Below are positions 8,799 through 18,299 of a DNA stretch of 64,000 nucleotides, one piece after another. The number at the start of each line of letters is the position of its first letter. The first letter of the stretch is position 1. The stretch comes from Methylobacterium terricola. Lineage in GTDB: Bacteria > Pseudomonadota > Alphaproteobacteria > Rhizobiales > Beijerinckiaceae. The notes below the pieces were generated by a model. The model did not search any database. It was not told where the DNA came from and saw only the letters and a program-made list of their open reading frames with translations. A program made the position numbers and the translations under genes. The stretch spans positions 202,841-266,840 of the forward strand of contig NZ_VDDA01000007.1 of assembly GCF_006151805.1 (NCBI RefSeq), read 5' to 3'.

Positions 8799-8967
8799 CC
8801 CTTTCCCGGACGACTGAAGCGTCAGCGGAAGGAGATCCGGGATCCAGGGGAAATGTTCCGCGAAGCGGCTCCTTGTGTTGCACCGTTGCAGACACACGGA
8901 CGCTTCGCGCGTTCTTGTGCTGGGTCCCGGATCTCCTTCCACTTCGCTTCAGTCGTCCGGGAAAGGG
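8799..8967. repeat. Palindromic interspersed repeat, family I, copy 1
   Basis: A 169-bp element with perfect 23-bp terminal inverted repeats (8799-8821 against 8945-8967). Their inner continuation (agcggaaggagatccgg type) pairs with only a few mismatches, giving arms of nearly 50 bp. The centre (about 8858-8921) is shared almost word for word with copy 2 at 11264-11434. The right end overlaps the 3' end of the leftward helicase gene and contains its stop codon (8949-8951). Its size, inverted ends and lack of coding capacity resemble a miniature inverted-repeat element. Confidence 0.85.
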
Positions 8968-11201
8968 GAAGGGCTTGGGAGGGGAGAGCTGTACCGGGGA
9001 CTGCTGGCTCGCTTTCGCGCCGGCTTCCGCAACCACTCCGCCAGCTTCGTGAATCGCGGCCGCGCGCCGCCCCGCACCGCGATCGCGACGGCCCGGGTCT
9101 GCGCCACCAGCACCACCAGCCGCTTGCCTCGTGTCACGCCCGTATAGAGCAGGTTGCGGGCGAGCATCGTGTAGTGCTGGAGCGCCACCGGAATCACGAC
9201 CGCCGGATATTCCGAGCCTTGCGACTTGTGGATCGTGATGGCGTAGGCGGGGCTCAAGGCGTCCAGTTCCTCGAACGGCCAAGCGACCTCGCGCCCGTCG
9301 AAGCCAGCGGTGAGCACGCCGTCCTCGGGATCGACCCGCAGCACCACGCCGAGATCGCCGTTGAACACCTCGCGGTCGTAATCGTTCTGCCCGACCATCA
9401 CCCGATCGCCGGGGGCGAAGATCCAGCCGAAGCGCTCGACCGACACGGCCGGGTTCGGGTTCAGCACCCGCTGGAGCGCCTGGTTGAGGTGGCGGCTCCC
9501 CAGCGCCCCGCGGGTCATCGGGCAGAGCACCTGCACGTCCTTGACCGGATCGAGGCCGAAGCGGCGCGGGATGCGCCGCGTCACGATCTCGACCAGCTTG
9601 TCGGCCCCGATCTCGGGATCGTCGATCCTGACCACGAAGAAGTCGCCGTCCGGGGTGTCGGCCCCTTCCGGCATCTGCCCGGCATTGATCCGGTGGGCGC
9701 CCGTGACGATCCGGCTCTCGGCGGCCTGGCGAAAGACTTCGGTCAGGCGCGCCACCGCGACGCGGCCGGAGGCGATCACGTCGGCGAGCACCCGGCCGGG
9801 CCCGACCGAGGGCAGCTGGTCGACGTCGCCGACGAGCCAGAGGGCGGCGTGGCGCGGCAGGGCCCGGGTGAGGGCGTTCATCAGCGGCACGTCGATCATC
9901 GAGGCCTCGTCCAGGACCAGCAGGTCGCAGGAGAGTGGCGAGTGCTCGTTCCGCTGGAAGCCGCCGTGACGCGGGTCGATCTCGAGCAGGCGATGGATGG
10001 TCTTCGCCTCGCGGCCGGTCTGCTCGCTCATCCGCTTGGCGGCGCGGCCCGTCGGGGCGGCGAGCAGCACCTCGGCCCCGGCCCCGTCGATCATCCGCAG
10101 CAGCGCGTCGAGGGTGCTGGTCTTGCCGACGCCGGGCCCGCCGGTCATCACCGCCACCTTGGCGTTGAGCAGCGTCGCAGCCGCCGCGGCTTGCGAAGGC
10201 GAGAGCGGCCGGCCGGTCTCGGCTTCCACCTTCGCGAGCGCGGCCTGCGCGTCGATCTCGTCCCAGGGCAGGGGCGCGTCGTCGAGGGCGGTGAGGCGCT
10301 CGGCGATGGCACTTTCCGCCGCGTGCAGGCCGCGCAGGAACAGGTGCGGCACGTCCGCGATCGTGTCCATCACCACCGACTCGCCGCCGATCTCCTCGAC
10401 GAGGGCGGTGCGGAGCAAACTCGCATCGACCGCCAGCAGCTCGGCGGCGCGGGTGATCAGGTCCGGCACCGGCAAGGCGCAGTGGCCGTCATCCATCGCC
10501 GCCTGGAGCGCGAAGGCGAGGCCGGCGCGCAGGCGCTCGGGCGCGGTCGGCGCCAGGCCGAGCTTTGCCGCGATGGCGTCCGCCGTGCGAAAGCCGATGC
10601 CGCGCACGTCGCGGGCGAGCCGATAGGGGTCCTCGGTCATCACCTGGACCGAGTCGGTGCCGTAGGTCTTGAAGATCCGCACCGCCCGGGCGGTGCCGAC
10701 GCCATGGGCGTGCAGGAACACCATGATCTCCCGCACCACCTTGTGCTCGGCCCAGGCCGCCCTGATCCGCGCGGCGCGGGTCGGGCCTATCCCCGGGACC
10801 TCGGTCAGGCGTTCAGGACTTCCCTCGATCACCGCGAAGGTGTCGGCCCCGAACGCCTTGACGATGCGCTTGGCCATCTCCGGGCCGATGCCGCGCATCT
10901 GGCCCGAGGCGAGGTAGCGGCTGATGCCCTCGACGCCGGTCGGCGGCGTCGCCGCCAGGGTGTCGGCGCGGAACTGCAGGCCGTGCTCGCGGTCGCTGAC
11001 CCAGGTGCCGGTGGCGGTCACCCACTCGCCCGCCGCCACCGCGGGCGCGTGGCCGATCACCGCCACGAGGTCGCGCCGGCCCCGCGCCTTGACCTTCAGG
11101 ACGCAGAACCCGCTCTCGGCGTTGTGGAAGGTGACGCGCTCGATCGACCCGGCGAGGGCGTCGGGCGAGCGGGCGCGGGGAGGGGCGGCGAGGGCGGCCA
11201 T
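8949..11201 (-). CDS. recD2: RecD2-type ATP-dependent DNA helicase
   Basis: A 750-residue SF1B 5'-3' helicase of the RecD2 type (not part of a RecBCD operon). Order of elements: N-terminal OB-like region, tandem helix-hairpin-helix repeats (about 88-215, including VPGIGPTRAA), Walker A GGPGVGKT at 354-361, Walker B LLVLDEAS at 427-434, GDVDQLPSVGPG, IHKSQGSEYP and a C-terminal VTRGKRLVVLV. The last twenty or so residues are Ser/Pro-rich and end PFPDD. They and the stop codon are encoded by the inserted repeat copy 1, so the natural C-terminus has probably been replaced. Such helicases act in repair or replication-fork processing. Flanked on both sides by family I repeats. Confidence 0.93.
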   Translation of the reverse strand: MAALAAPPRARSPDALAGSIERVTFHNAESGFCVLKVKARGRRDLVAVIGHAPAVAAGEWVTATGTWVSDREHGLQFRADTLAATPPTGVEGISRYLASGQMRGIGPEMAKRIVKAFGADTFAVIEGSPERLTEVPGIGPTRAARIRAAWAEHKVVREIMVFLHAHGVGTARAVRIFKTYGTDSVQVMTEDPYRLARDVRGIGFRTADAIAAKLGLAPTAPERLRAGLAFALQAAMDDGHCALPVPDLITRAAELLAVDASLLRTALVEEIGGESVVMDTIADVPHLFLRGLHAAESAIAERLTALDDAPLPWDEIDAQAALAKVEAETGRPLSPSQAAAAATLLNAKVAVMTGGPGVGKTSTLDALLRMIDGAGAEVLLAAPTGRAAKRMSEQTGREAKTIHRLLEIDPRHGGFQRNEHSPLSCDLLVLDEASMIDVPLMNALTRALPRHAALWLVGDVDQLPSVGPGRVLADVIASGRVAVARLTEVFRQAAESRIVTGAHRINAGQMPEGADTPDGDFFVVRIDDPEIGADKLVEIVTRRIPRRFGLDPVKDVQVLCPMTRGALGSRHLNQALQRVLNPNPAVSVERFGWIFAPGDRVMVGQNDYDREVFNGDLGVVLRVDPEDGVLTAGFDGREVAWPFEELDALSPAYAITIHKSQGSEYPAVVIPVALQHYTMLARNLLYTGVTRGKRLVVLVAQTRAVAIAVRGGARPRFTKLAEWLRKPARKRASSPRYSSPLPSPSPFPDD

Positions 11202-11263
11202 CGGCGCCCTTCAGATCGGGCGGGGGTGGAGGAGCCGCAAGGGGATACGGATCGACAGCACCG

Positions 11264-11434
11264 CCCTTTCCCGGACGACTGAAGCGTCAGCGGAAGGAGA
11301 TCCGGGATCCAGACGTCGGACTCGCCGCGAAGCGGCTCCTTCTACTGCACCGTTGCGGACGCACGGACGCGTCGCGAAGTCTTGTGCTGGATCCCGGGTC
11401 CCATTCCGCTGACGCTGCATGGGCCCGGGAAAAG
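11264..11434. repeat. Palindromic interspersed repeat, family I, copy 2
   Basis: Begins with the same ccctttcccggacgactgaa end as copy 1 and keeps the same centre (about 11324-11390). The right arm has diverged (ends gggcccgggaaaagg). It lies in the 261-bp gap between the leftward FkbM gene (stop 11463) and the start of recD2 (11201), where it may affect expression of recD2. Confidence 0.8.
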
Positions 11435-11462
11435 GCGAGAGGGTACCGCGGCAACGCCCCCT

Positions 11463-12311
11463 CTACCCTTCCCGCTCGAATACCAGGTTCAACCGGGTCT
11501 GGGCGATGCGGCGATAGCCGTGGCGGGTGAGGAGGGCGGCAAGATCGGTCTGCCACAGGTCGGTGCCATCCTCGATCACGAGGAGGCGCGGCAGCAGGGA
11601 AGGCGGCGCCTGGCGCAGGAACGGCTCGAGGATCAGGTCCTCGGCGCCCTCGACGTCGAGCTTGACCGCGTCGATCCGGGTCAGGCCCTCGCCGCGCACG
11701 AGGTCGAGGAGCGAGACCGCCGGCACCCGGATCGCCGCGCCCTCGCTGGTGCCGACCACCTTCAGGCTCGACTCGCCGCGGTTGCGCGGATCGACGAACA
11801 GGGTCATCTCGCCGGCTTTGTCGGCCACCGCGCAGGCGACCGCCTTGACGCTGCCGAACGGGTTCTGGGCGATGTTGAAGGCGAGCTTGTCGAAGATGTC
11901 GGGCTGCGGCTCGACCGCCAGGATCCGCGCGCCCGGGCCGGCCTGCGCCGCCACGAACAGCGCGTAGGCGCCGACATTCGCCCCGATGTCGAGGAAGACG
12001 CAGTCCGGCCCGATCCGCCGGGTCAAGATCTTGTCCTGGAGCACCTGCCGCTCGAGCGGGTCGAAGAACTGCGGGGTGAAGAGCACCTTCTTCTCGCAGT
12101 TGTTGTTGTAGGGGTGCAGGCGCATCCGCGCGCCGTAGCGCTCGACGTCGAGGGGCCGGCCGCGCAGCAGGCGGATGGCGGAGCGGCGCAGGATCATGGC
12201 GAGGCGCCGGGCGCCCCACTTCTCGTAGGGCAGGCGCTCGGTGCGCGAGAGGATCCAGCGCACGAGACCGACGGGCGCGTAGGTGCCGAAGGGATGGATG
12301 GTCTGTGTCAT
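11463..12311 (-). CDS. FkbM family SAM-dependent methyltransferase
   Basis: 282 residues. The SAM-binding glycine motif VFLDIGANVGAY lies at about 107-118, followed by the acidic LAVEPQP strand and the KLDVEGAEDLIL motif that marks the FkbM family. Family members O-methylate hydroxyls of sugars, polysaccharide termini or secondary metabolites. An N-terminal extension of about 75 residues before the fold is basic and has an NNNCEKK segment. It sits 112 bp downstream of the dedA-like gene on the same strand. A role in modifying a surface glycan is plausible, but the substrate cannot be read from the sequence. Confidence 0.9.
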   Translation of the reverse strand: MTQTIHPFGTYAPVGLVRWILSRTERLPYEKWGARRLAMILRRSAIRLLRGRPLDVERYGARMRLHPYNNNCEKKVLFTPQFFDPLERQVLQDKILTRRIGPDCVFLDIGANVGAYALFVAAQAGPGARILAVEPQPDIFDKLAFNIAQNPFGSVKAVACAVADKAGEMTLFVDPRNRGESSLKVVGTSEGAAIRVPAVSLLDLVRGEGLTRIDAVKLDVEGAEDLILEPFLRQAPPSLLPRLLVIEDGTDLWQTDLAALLTRHGYRRIAQTRLNLVFEREG

Positions 12312-12423
12312 CGGGCCGGTTCGAGGCCGCGGCGGGCCGCGGCCGCCCCGCGCGGAGGCGGAGCGGGGTGGGGGAGTATGGCCCGCCTCATGCCACCCGG
12401 GAGGCCGGCCGGCAATGGACGGC

Positions 12424-13065
12424 TCAGGCGAGCGGGCCCGGGATCGCCTGCTCGGCCTCCAGCGTCAGCCGCGCCTCGTGCCGGCGCACGAACAGCCACA
12501 GGGCGATGCCGCCGAACACCACGAAGGCGAGGAGCCCGAGGCCGATCGGCCCGACGACGTGCTCGATCGAGCGGCCGCACAGATAGGCGCCGAAGCCCAT
12601 CAGCGAGGCCCAGGCGATGCCGCCGGCGGCGTTGAACAGGAAGAAGCGGCGGGCCTCGAACTGGTTCACCCCGGCGAGCAAGGCCGCGTAGGCGCGCAGC
12701 ATCGCGGTGAAGCGGCCGAAGAACACGATCTTGCCGCCGTGGCGCTGGAACAGGTACTGGCCGAGCTTGAGCCGGCGATGATCGAGGGCAATCTTGCCGC
12801 CGTGCTTGAGGAGCAGCGGCATGCCCCAGCGCCGGCCGGCCCAGTAGCCGAGATTGTCGCCGATGATCGCGGCGAGCGCCGCGGCCAGCACCACGAGGCC
12901 GATGCGCAGCTGGCCGGTCGAACCGGCATAGACGGCCGCCGAGATCAGCGCGGTCTCGCCCGGCATCGGCACCCCGGCGCTCTCCAGGGTGATGACGGCG
13001 AAGATCGCCCAGTAGCCGTAATGCGAGATCAGGTCGGCAACCGGCAGGTCGTGGAGGAAGTGCAT
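12424..13065 (-). CDS. DedA family membrane protein
   Basis: 213 residues from ATG 13065. The family's N-terminal re-entrant region (ESAGVPMPGETAL, about 29-41), the GDNLGYWAGRRWG segment and the FFGRFTAMLRAYAALLAG motif with its essential Arg residues are present, followed by two further transmembrane helices. DedA proteins of the SNARE-associated/VTT superfamily are proton-dependent lipid scramblases or transporters needed for membrane homeostasis and resistance to cationic compounds; undecaprenyl phosphate recycling has been shown for some members. Divergent from the mdtA-like gene, with about 280 bp between them. The longer open frame further upstream is a shadow of the efflux gene. Confidence 0.93.
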   Translation of the reverse strand: MHFLHDLPVADLISHYGYWAIFAVITLESAGVPMPGETALISAAVYAGSTGQLRIGLVVLAAALAAIIGDNLGYWAGRRWGMPLLLKHGGKIALDHRRLKLGQYLFQRHGGKIVFFGRFTAMLRAYAALLAGVNQFEARRFFLFNAAGGIAWASLMGFGAYLCGRSIEHVVGPIGLGLLAFVVFGGIALWLFVRRHEARLTLEAEQAIPGPLA

Positions 13066-13347
13066 GAGCGTACCGCGGACTATCGCTGCGTGGCGGCGCC
13101 GTGTCGCGCCTCTGGGCGGGAGATAAGGCGAGCGATCGTGGCCCTTCCAGGGCGATGCTCGGGCGCCGTTCAGTAATCGTGAGGCAACATCGCCGTCGTA
13201 CTGGCGACGCATTGCCGTGCGGAATGGGCCGGGGCGGGGCTTCGGGGGCGACGTGCCGCAGGCGCCGGCCGGTGCCCCCGGCACGACATCAGAAGCGTCG
13301 CGGGGGCGCGAGTTCAAGGTTTCTTCAAGTCCGGGTTGTCCAGGTCG
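13066..13347. promoter_or_regulatory. Divergent promoter region, dedA-like gene / efflux operon
   Basis: 282 bp separate the divergent starts at 13065 and 13348. The section around 13160-13210 is locally less GC-rich (cagtaatcgtgaggcaacat), the most likely place for a promoter of the efflux operon. No regulator gene is adjacent and no clear operator palindrome is seen. Confidence 0.3.
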
Positions 13348-14724
13348 ATGAACGAATTGTCTCCCATCCGGACCGACGACGCGGTCGAGACGCGGCAGGC
13401 CGGGCGCCGGCGCGGCCGCGGTCCGGTCTGGCTCGTCCTGCTGCTGGCCCTCGCTGCCGGCGGGTACTGGGCGTACCGGACCTATCTCCCGGACGGGTTC
13501 CGGAAGTCCGAGACGCCGCAGGCCGCGGCCGGCGGCCGGCGCGGCGGGCGCCGCGGCGCGGGCGGGGAGGGGCCGCAGGCGGTCGGCATCGCCGCCGTCC
13601 AGAAGGGTGACATGCCGGTGGTGCTGTCGGGGCTGGGCACCGTGACGCCCCTCGCCACCGTGACGATCCGCTCGCAGGTGAGCGGCTACCTGACCCAGAT
13701 CGGCTTCCGCGAGGGCCAGACCGTCAAGGCCGGCGATTTCCTGGCCCAGATCGACGTGCGCCCCTACGAGGCGCTGCTGGCGCAGTACCAGGGCCAGCTC
13801 CTGCGCGACCAGGCGCTGCTCCAGAACGCCCGCCTCGACCTCGCCCGCTACCAGACCCTGAACCGGCAGGATTCGATCTCGAAGCAGAACGTCGATACGC
13901 AAGCCGCCACGGTCAAGCAGTACGAGGGCGTCGTCGCCTCCGACCAGGCCCAGATCGACCAGCAGAAGCTCAACATCAGCTACGGCCGCATCACCGCACC
14001 GGTCGAGGGGCGGGTGGGCCTGCGCCAGATCGACCAGGGCAACTACGTCACCGCCGCCTCGACCGGCATCGTCGTCGTGACGCAACTGCACCCGATCTCG
14101 GTGCTGTTCACCCTGCCCGAGACCGTGCTGTCGCGGGTGATGGACCGCCTGCGCGCCGGCGCCACCCTGCCGGTGCGGGTCTTCGACCGCTCGGACACGA
14201 CCGAGATCGCCCGCGGCACCCTCGACACCGTCGACAACCAGATCGACGTGACGACCGGCACAGTGAAGCTGCGCGCCCTGTTTCCGAACAAGGACGACCG
14301 GCTCTTCCCCAACCAGTTCGTCAATGCCCGCCTCGACGTCGATACCGTGCGCGACGCGGCGCTCGTACCGGCGGCGGCGGTCCTGCGCGGCACGCCCGGC
14401 ACCTACGTCTACCTGCTGACGGGCGAGGACAAGGTGGCGGTGCGCCCGATCGAGATCGGCGAGAGCGACGGCGTGCGCACCGTCGTCACCAAGGGGCTGG
14501 CGGTCGGCGACCGGGTGGTGGTCGACGGGACCGACCGGCTGAAGGACGGGGCGCAGGTGCGGGTGACCGGCGGGCGGCCGGAGAAGGCAGCCGGGCCGGA
14601 GGCGGAGGCGAAGCCGGCGAACGGGGAGGGGGCGGCACAGCCGCGGCCGGAGGGGCAGCGCCAGGAGGGATCGCGTCCCGAGGGCGAGCGCCCGCATCGT
14701 CGCCGGCAAAGCCAGAACCCCTGA
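13348..14724 (+). CDS. mdtA: RND multidrug efflux periplasmic adaptor (MdtA-like)
   Basis: 458 residues from ATG 13348 (a TTG four codons earlier is in frame). A single N-terminal membrane anchor (about residues 26-44) is followed by a Gly/Arg-rich linker. Then come the barrel-sandwich hybrid and alpha-hairpin (GYLTQIGFREGQTVKAGDFL, then DQAQIDQQKLN) and the beta-barrel domains. The VGLRQIDQGNYV motif is typical of MdtA. The C-terminal 50 residues are Pro/Glu/Arg-rich and disordered. This is the adaptor for the two RND pumps encoded next, which makes the set equivalent to MdtABC/MuxABC, a system with two different permease subunits. First gene of the operon. Confidence 0.93.
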   Translation: MNELSPIRTDDAVETRQAGRRRGRGPVWLVLLLALAAGGYWAYRTYLPDGFRKSETPQAAAGGRRGGRRGAGGEGPQAVGIAAVQKGDMPVVLSGLGTVTPLATVTIRSQVSGYLTQIGFREGQTVKAGDFLAQIDVRPYEALLAQYQGQLLRDQALLQNARLDLARYQTLNRQDSISKQNVDTQAATVKQYEGVVASDQAQIDQQKLNISYGRITAPVEGRVGLRQIDQGNYVTAASTGIVVVTQLHPISVLFTLPETVLSRVMDRLRAGATLPVRVFDRSDTTEIARGTLDTVDNQIDVTTGTVKLRALFPNKDDRLFPNQFVNARLDVDTVRDAALVPAAAVLRGTPGTYVYLLTGEDKVAVRPIEIGESDGVRTVVTKGLAVGDRVVVDGTDRLKDGAQVRVTGGRPEKAAGPEAEAKPANGEGAAQPRPEGQRQEGSRPEGERPHRRRQSQNP

Positions 14725-14748
14725 CCATGGTGAGACGCGCCGCCCTGA

Positions 14749-14935
14749 CCCCTCCCCCCTCTGCGGGGGAGGGTGCCCCGCGGAGCGGGGCGGGAGACGG
14801 GAACCCCGCTTCCGGAAATGTCGCGCGCTCCATGAAGGGCGCCCCCTGGATCACCGTCGCGCCGCCCCTCTCGGCGGGACTTCGTCCCGCTGCGCTCACT
14901 CCGTTCGCCACCCTCCCCCGCAGAGGGGGGAGGGT
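14749..14935. repeat. REPIN-like palindromic repeat, family II, copy A
   Basis: Each end is itself a hairpin, of the form ccctccccc-N5-gggggaggg, and the two ends face each other around a less conserved middle. It fills the 241-bp gap between the adaptor and the first permease. Copy A has the same orientation as copy C (21638) and the opposite one to copy B (18099), judged from the shared internal segment ending cgggacttcgtcccgctgc. Confidence 0.85.
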
Positions 14936-14965
14936 TGACCGCGTGCGCCATACCGGACCTGTTCG

Positions 14966-17900
14966 ATGAACCCCTCCCGCCTGTTCATCCTGCGCCCGGT
15001 CGCGACCACGCTCCTGATGCTGGCGATCCTGCTCGTCGGCATGATCTCCTATTTCAACCTGCCGCTCTCGGCGCTGCCCTCGGTCGATTACCCGACGATC
15101 CAGGTCCAGACCTTCTATCCCGGCGCCAGCCCCGAGGTGATGACCTCGGCGGTGACGGCGCCGCTCGAGCGGCAGTTCGGCCAGCTCGCCAACCTCAACC
15201 AGATGACGTCGCAGTCCTCGGCCGGGGCCTCCGTCATCACGCTGCAGTTCAACCTCGATCTCGGCATCGACATCGCCACGCAGGAAGTCCAGGCCGCGAT
15301 CAACGCCGCCGGCAACCTGCTGCCGAGCGACCTGCCGGCGCCGCCCGTCTACGCCAAGGTCAACCCGGCCGACGCGCCGATCCTGACGCTGGCGCTCACC
15401 TCCAAGACCCTGGCGCTGACGCAAGTGCGCGACCTCGCCGAGACGCGGCTCGCCCAGAAGATCAGCCAGGTCTCGGGCGTCGGCCTCGTCTCGATGGCGG
15501 GCGGGCAGCGGCCCGCCGTGCGGGTGCGGTTCAACGCCTCGGCGCTCGCGGCCTACGGCCTCAACATCGACGACCTGCGCACCACCATCAACAACCTCAA
15601 CGTCAACACCCCGAAGGGCTCGATCGACGGGCCGACCCAGTCCTTCACCATCAACGCCAACGACCAGATCCGCGACCCCGGCGCCTATCGCGACGCGGTG
15701 ATCGCCTACCGCAACGGCGCGCCGGTGCGGCTCTCGGCGGTGGCCGAGGTGGTCGAGGGGGCGGAGAACACCCAGCTCGGGGCCTGGATGGACACCACGC
15801 CCGCGGTGATCCTCAACATCCAGCGCCAGCCCGGCGCCAACGTCATCGCGGTGGTCGACCGGATCAAGGCGCTGCTGCCGCAGCTCCAGGCGACCCTGCC
15901 GGCGGCGATCCAGGTGACCCCGCTCACCGACCGCACGGTGACGATCCGGGCCTCGGTCGAGGACGTGCAGTTCGAGCTGCTTCTCGCCATCGCCCTGGTG
16001 GTGCTGGTGATCTTCCTGTTCCTGCGCTCGCTGCCCGCCACCCTGATCCCGAGCCTGTCGGTGCCGCTCTCCCTCGTCGGCGCGCTCGCCGTGATGGACC
16101 TGTGGGGCTTCTCCCTCGACAACCTGTCCTTGATGGCGCTCACCATCGCGACCGGCTTCGTCGTCGACGACGCGATCGTCGTCATCGAGAACATCGCCCG
16201 CCACGTCGAGGAGGGCGACAGCCCGATGGAGGCGGCGCTGAAGGGCTCGCGCGAGATCGGCTTCACCATCATCTCGCTCACCGTGTCGCTGCTCGCGGTG
16301 CTGATCCCGCTGCTGTTCATGGGCGAGGTGGTCGGCCGGCTGTTCCACGAATTCGCCATCACGCTCGCCGCCACCATCGTGATCTCGGGCGTCGTCTCGC
16401 TGACGCTCGTGCCGATGCTGTGCGCGCGGCTCCTGCGCCACCAGCCGCCCCAGGCCCGCGCCGCCGGGCGGATCTCCAGCGCCGGGCGGCGGCTGATGGA
16501 GGGCGGCCTCGCCTTCTACGGCCGCACCCTGCGCGGCGTGCTCGCCTATCAGGGCCTGACGCTGCTGGTCGCCATCGGCACCCTCGTCCTCACCGTCTAC
16601 CTGTACGTGGTGATCCCGAAGGGCTTCTTCCCGGTGCAGGATACCGGCCTGATCCAGGGCATCACCCAGGCCGACCAGACCGTCTCCTACAGCGCGATGG
16701 CGGAGCGCCAGCAACGCCTGGCGGAGGCGGTCCTGAAGGATCCGGACGTGGTCAGCCTGTCGTCGTTCATCGGCGTCGACGGACAGAACGTGACGCTGAA
16801 CTCGGGCCGCTTCCTCATCAACCTGCGCCCGCGCGAGGAGCGGACGGAGAACGCGAGCGCGATCATCCGGCGGATCAACGCCCGGGTCGCCGACGTGCCG
16901 GGCATCGCGCTGTTCATGCAGCCGGTGCAGGACCTCACCATCGACACGGCGGTGAGCGCCACCCAGTACCAGTTCATCCTGGAGAACCCGGACCCCGCGA
17001 CCTTCGACACCTGGGTCCCGCGGCTCGTCGATCGCCTGAAGCAGATCCCGGACCTCGCCGACGTGGCGAGCGACCGGCAGGCGAGCGGGCTCTCGGCCTA
17101 CATCACCATCGATCGCGCCACGGCCGGCCGCTACGGCATCACCCCGGCTTCCGTCGACAACGCCCTCTACGACGCCTTCGGCCAGCGCATCATCTCGACG
17201 ATCTTCACCCAGTCGAACCAGTACCGGGTGATCCTGGAGGCCGATCCGGAGCTGCACCGGACGCTCGAATCGCTGTCGCGGATCTACCTGCCGTCCTCCA
17301 CCGCCACCAACGGCCAGGTCCCGCTCACCGCCATCGCCCAGGTGAGCGAGCGGCGGGCGCCGCTGCTCATCAGCCATCTCGGCCAGTTCCCGGCCACCAC
17401 CATCTCGTTCAACCTGGCGCCGGGCGCCTCGCTCGGGCCGGCGGTGGCGGCGATCAAGGCGGCGGAAGCGGAACTCGGGATGCCGGACAGCTTCCGGCTG
17501 ATCTTCCAGGGCTCGGCGCTCGCGTTCCAGGCCTCGCTCGACAACACCCTGTTCCTGGTGCTCGCCGCGATCGTCACGGTCTACATCGTGCTCGGCGTCC
17601 TCTACGAGAGCTTCGTCCACCCGATCACGATCCTGTCGACCTTGCCGTCCGCCGGCATCGGGGCGCTCGCCGGCTTGATGCTGTTCGGGCACGACCTCGA
17701 CATCATCGGCATCATCGGCATCGTTCTCCTGATTGGCATCGTGAAGAAGAACGCCATCATGATGATCGACTTCGCGCTCCAGGCCGAGCGCGAGGAGGGC
17801 CTGGCTCCGCGAGACGCGATCTACGAGGCCTGCATCCTGCGCTTCCGCCCGATCCTGATGACGACCTTCGCGGCTTTGTTCGCGGCGATCCCGCTGATCC

Positions 17901-18085
17901 TCGGGACGGGGACCGGCTCGGAGCTGCGCCAGCCGCTCGGCATCTCGATCGCCGGCGGGCTGATCGTGAGCCAGATCCTGACGCTCTACACCACGCCGGT
18001 GATCTACCTCGCCTTCGACCGGCTCGGGCGGCGCCTGAGCGGGCGGCGCGACAGCGGGCTGGCGCACGGGGAGGCGGTGCCGTGA
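14966..18085 (+). CDS. mdtB: RND multidrug efflux permease, MdtB-like
   Basis: 1039 residues, normal for hydrophobe/amphiphile RND pumps. It starts MNPSRLFILRPVATT, the signature N-terminus of MdtB/MuxB rather than AcrB. The proton-relay helix reads GFVVDDAIVVIEN, and the GIVKKNAIMMIDFA motif of the second transmembrane half is intact. Works as a heterotrimer with the following MdtC-like subunit to expel drugs, bile-salt-like detergents or other amphiphiles. It starts 31 bp after the end of repeat copy A, whose terminal G-rich hairpin therefore lies in the leader of this cistron. Confidence 0.95.
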   Translation: MNPSRLFILRPVATTLLMLAILLVGMISYFNLPLSALPSVDYPTIQVQTFYPGASPEVMTSAVTAPLERQFGQLANLNQMTSQSSAGASVITLQFNLDLGIDIATQEVQAAINAAGNLLPSDLPAPPVYAKVNPADAPILTLALTSKTLALTQVRDLAETRLAQKISQVSGVGLVSMAGGQRPAVRVRFNASALAAYGLNIDDLRTTINNLNVNTPKGSIDGPTQSFTINANDQIRDPGAYRDAVIAYRNGAPVRLSAVAEVVEGAENTQLGAWMDTTPAVILNIQRQPGANVIAVVDRIKALLPQLQATLPAAIQVTPLTDRTVTIRASVEDVQFELLLAIALVVLVIFLFLRSLPATLIPSLSVPLSLVGALAVMDLWGFSLDNLSLMALTIATGFVVDDAIVVIENIARHVEEGDSPMEAALKGSREIGFTIISLTVSLLAVLIPLLFMGEVVGRLFHEFAITLAATIVISGVVSLTLVPMLCARLLRHQPPQARAAGRISSAGRRLMEGGLAFYGRTLRGVLAYQGLTLLVAIGTLVLTVYLYVVIPKGFFPVQDTGLIQGITQADQTVSYSAMAERQQRLAEAVLKDPDVVSLSSFIGVDGQNVTLNSGRFLINLRPREERTENASAIIRRINARVADVPGIALFMQPVQDLTIDTAVSATQYQFILENPDPATFDTWVPRLVDRLKQIPDLADVASDRQASGLSAYITIDRATAGRYGITPASVDNALYDAFGQRIISTIFTQSNQYRVILEADPELHRTLESLSRIYLPSSTATNGQVPLTAIAQVSERRAPLLISHLGQFPATTISFNLAPGASLGPAVAAIKAAEAELGMPDSFRLIFQGSALAFQASLDNTLFLVLAAIVTVYIVLGVLYESFVHPITILSTLPSAGIGALAGLMLFGHDLDIIGIIGIVLLIGIVKKNAIMMIDFALQAEREEGLAPRDAIYEACILRFRPILMTTFAALFAAIPLILGTGTGSELRQPLGISIAGGLIVSQILTLYTTPVIYLAFDRLGRRLSGRRDSGLAHGEAVP

Positions 18086-18098
18086 ACGCGACGCCAAT

Positions 18099-18270
18099 AA
18101 CCCTCCCCCCTCTGCGGGGGAGGGTGCCCCGCGGATGCGGGGCGGGAGAGGGGCAGCGCGACGCTGGTCCAGTGTGCGCCCGTCAGAACGGTGCCGCCTT
18201 TTCCGGAAGCGTGGTTCCCCTCTCCCGGCCTGCTCCGCAGGCCACCCTCCCCCGTAGAGGGGGGAGGGTT
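18099..18270. repeat. REPIN-like palindromic repeat, family II, copy B (inverted)
   Basis: Same hairpin ends as copies A and C. Its interior (about 18154-18250) is the reverse complement of the start of copy C (shared gccgcc...tccggaagcgtggttcccctctc segment), so it is inserted in the opposite orientation. It fills most of the 214 bp between the two permease genes. Confidence 0.85.
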
Positions 18271-18299
18271 CACCGCGGCGGCGCCCCCGGGGACGCCGC

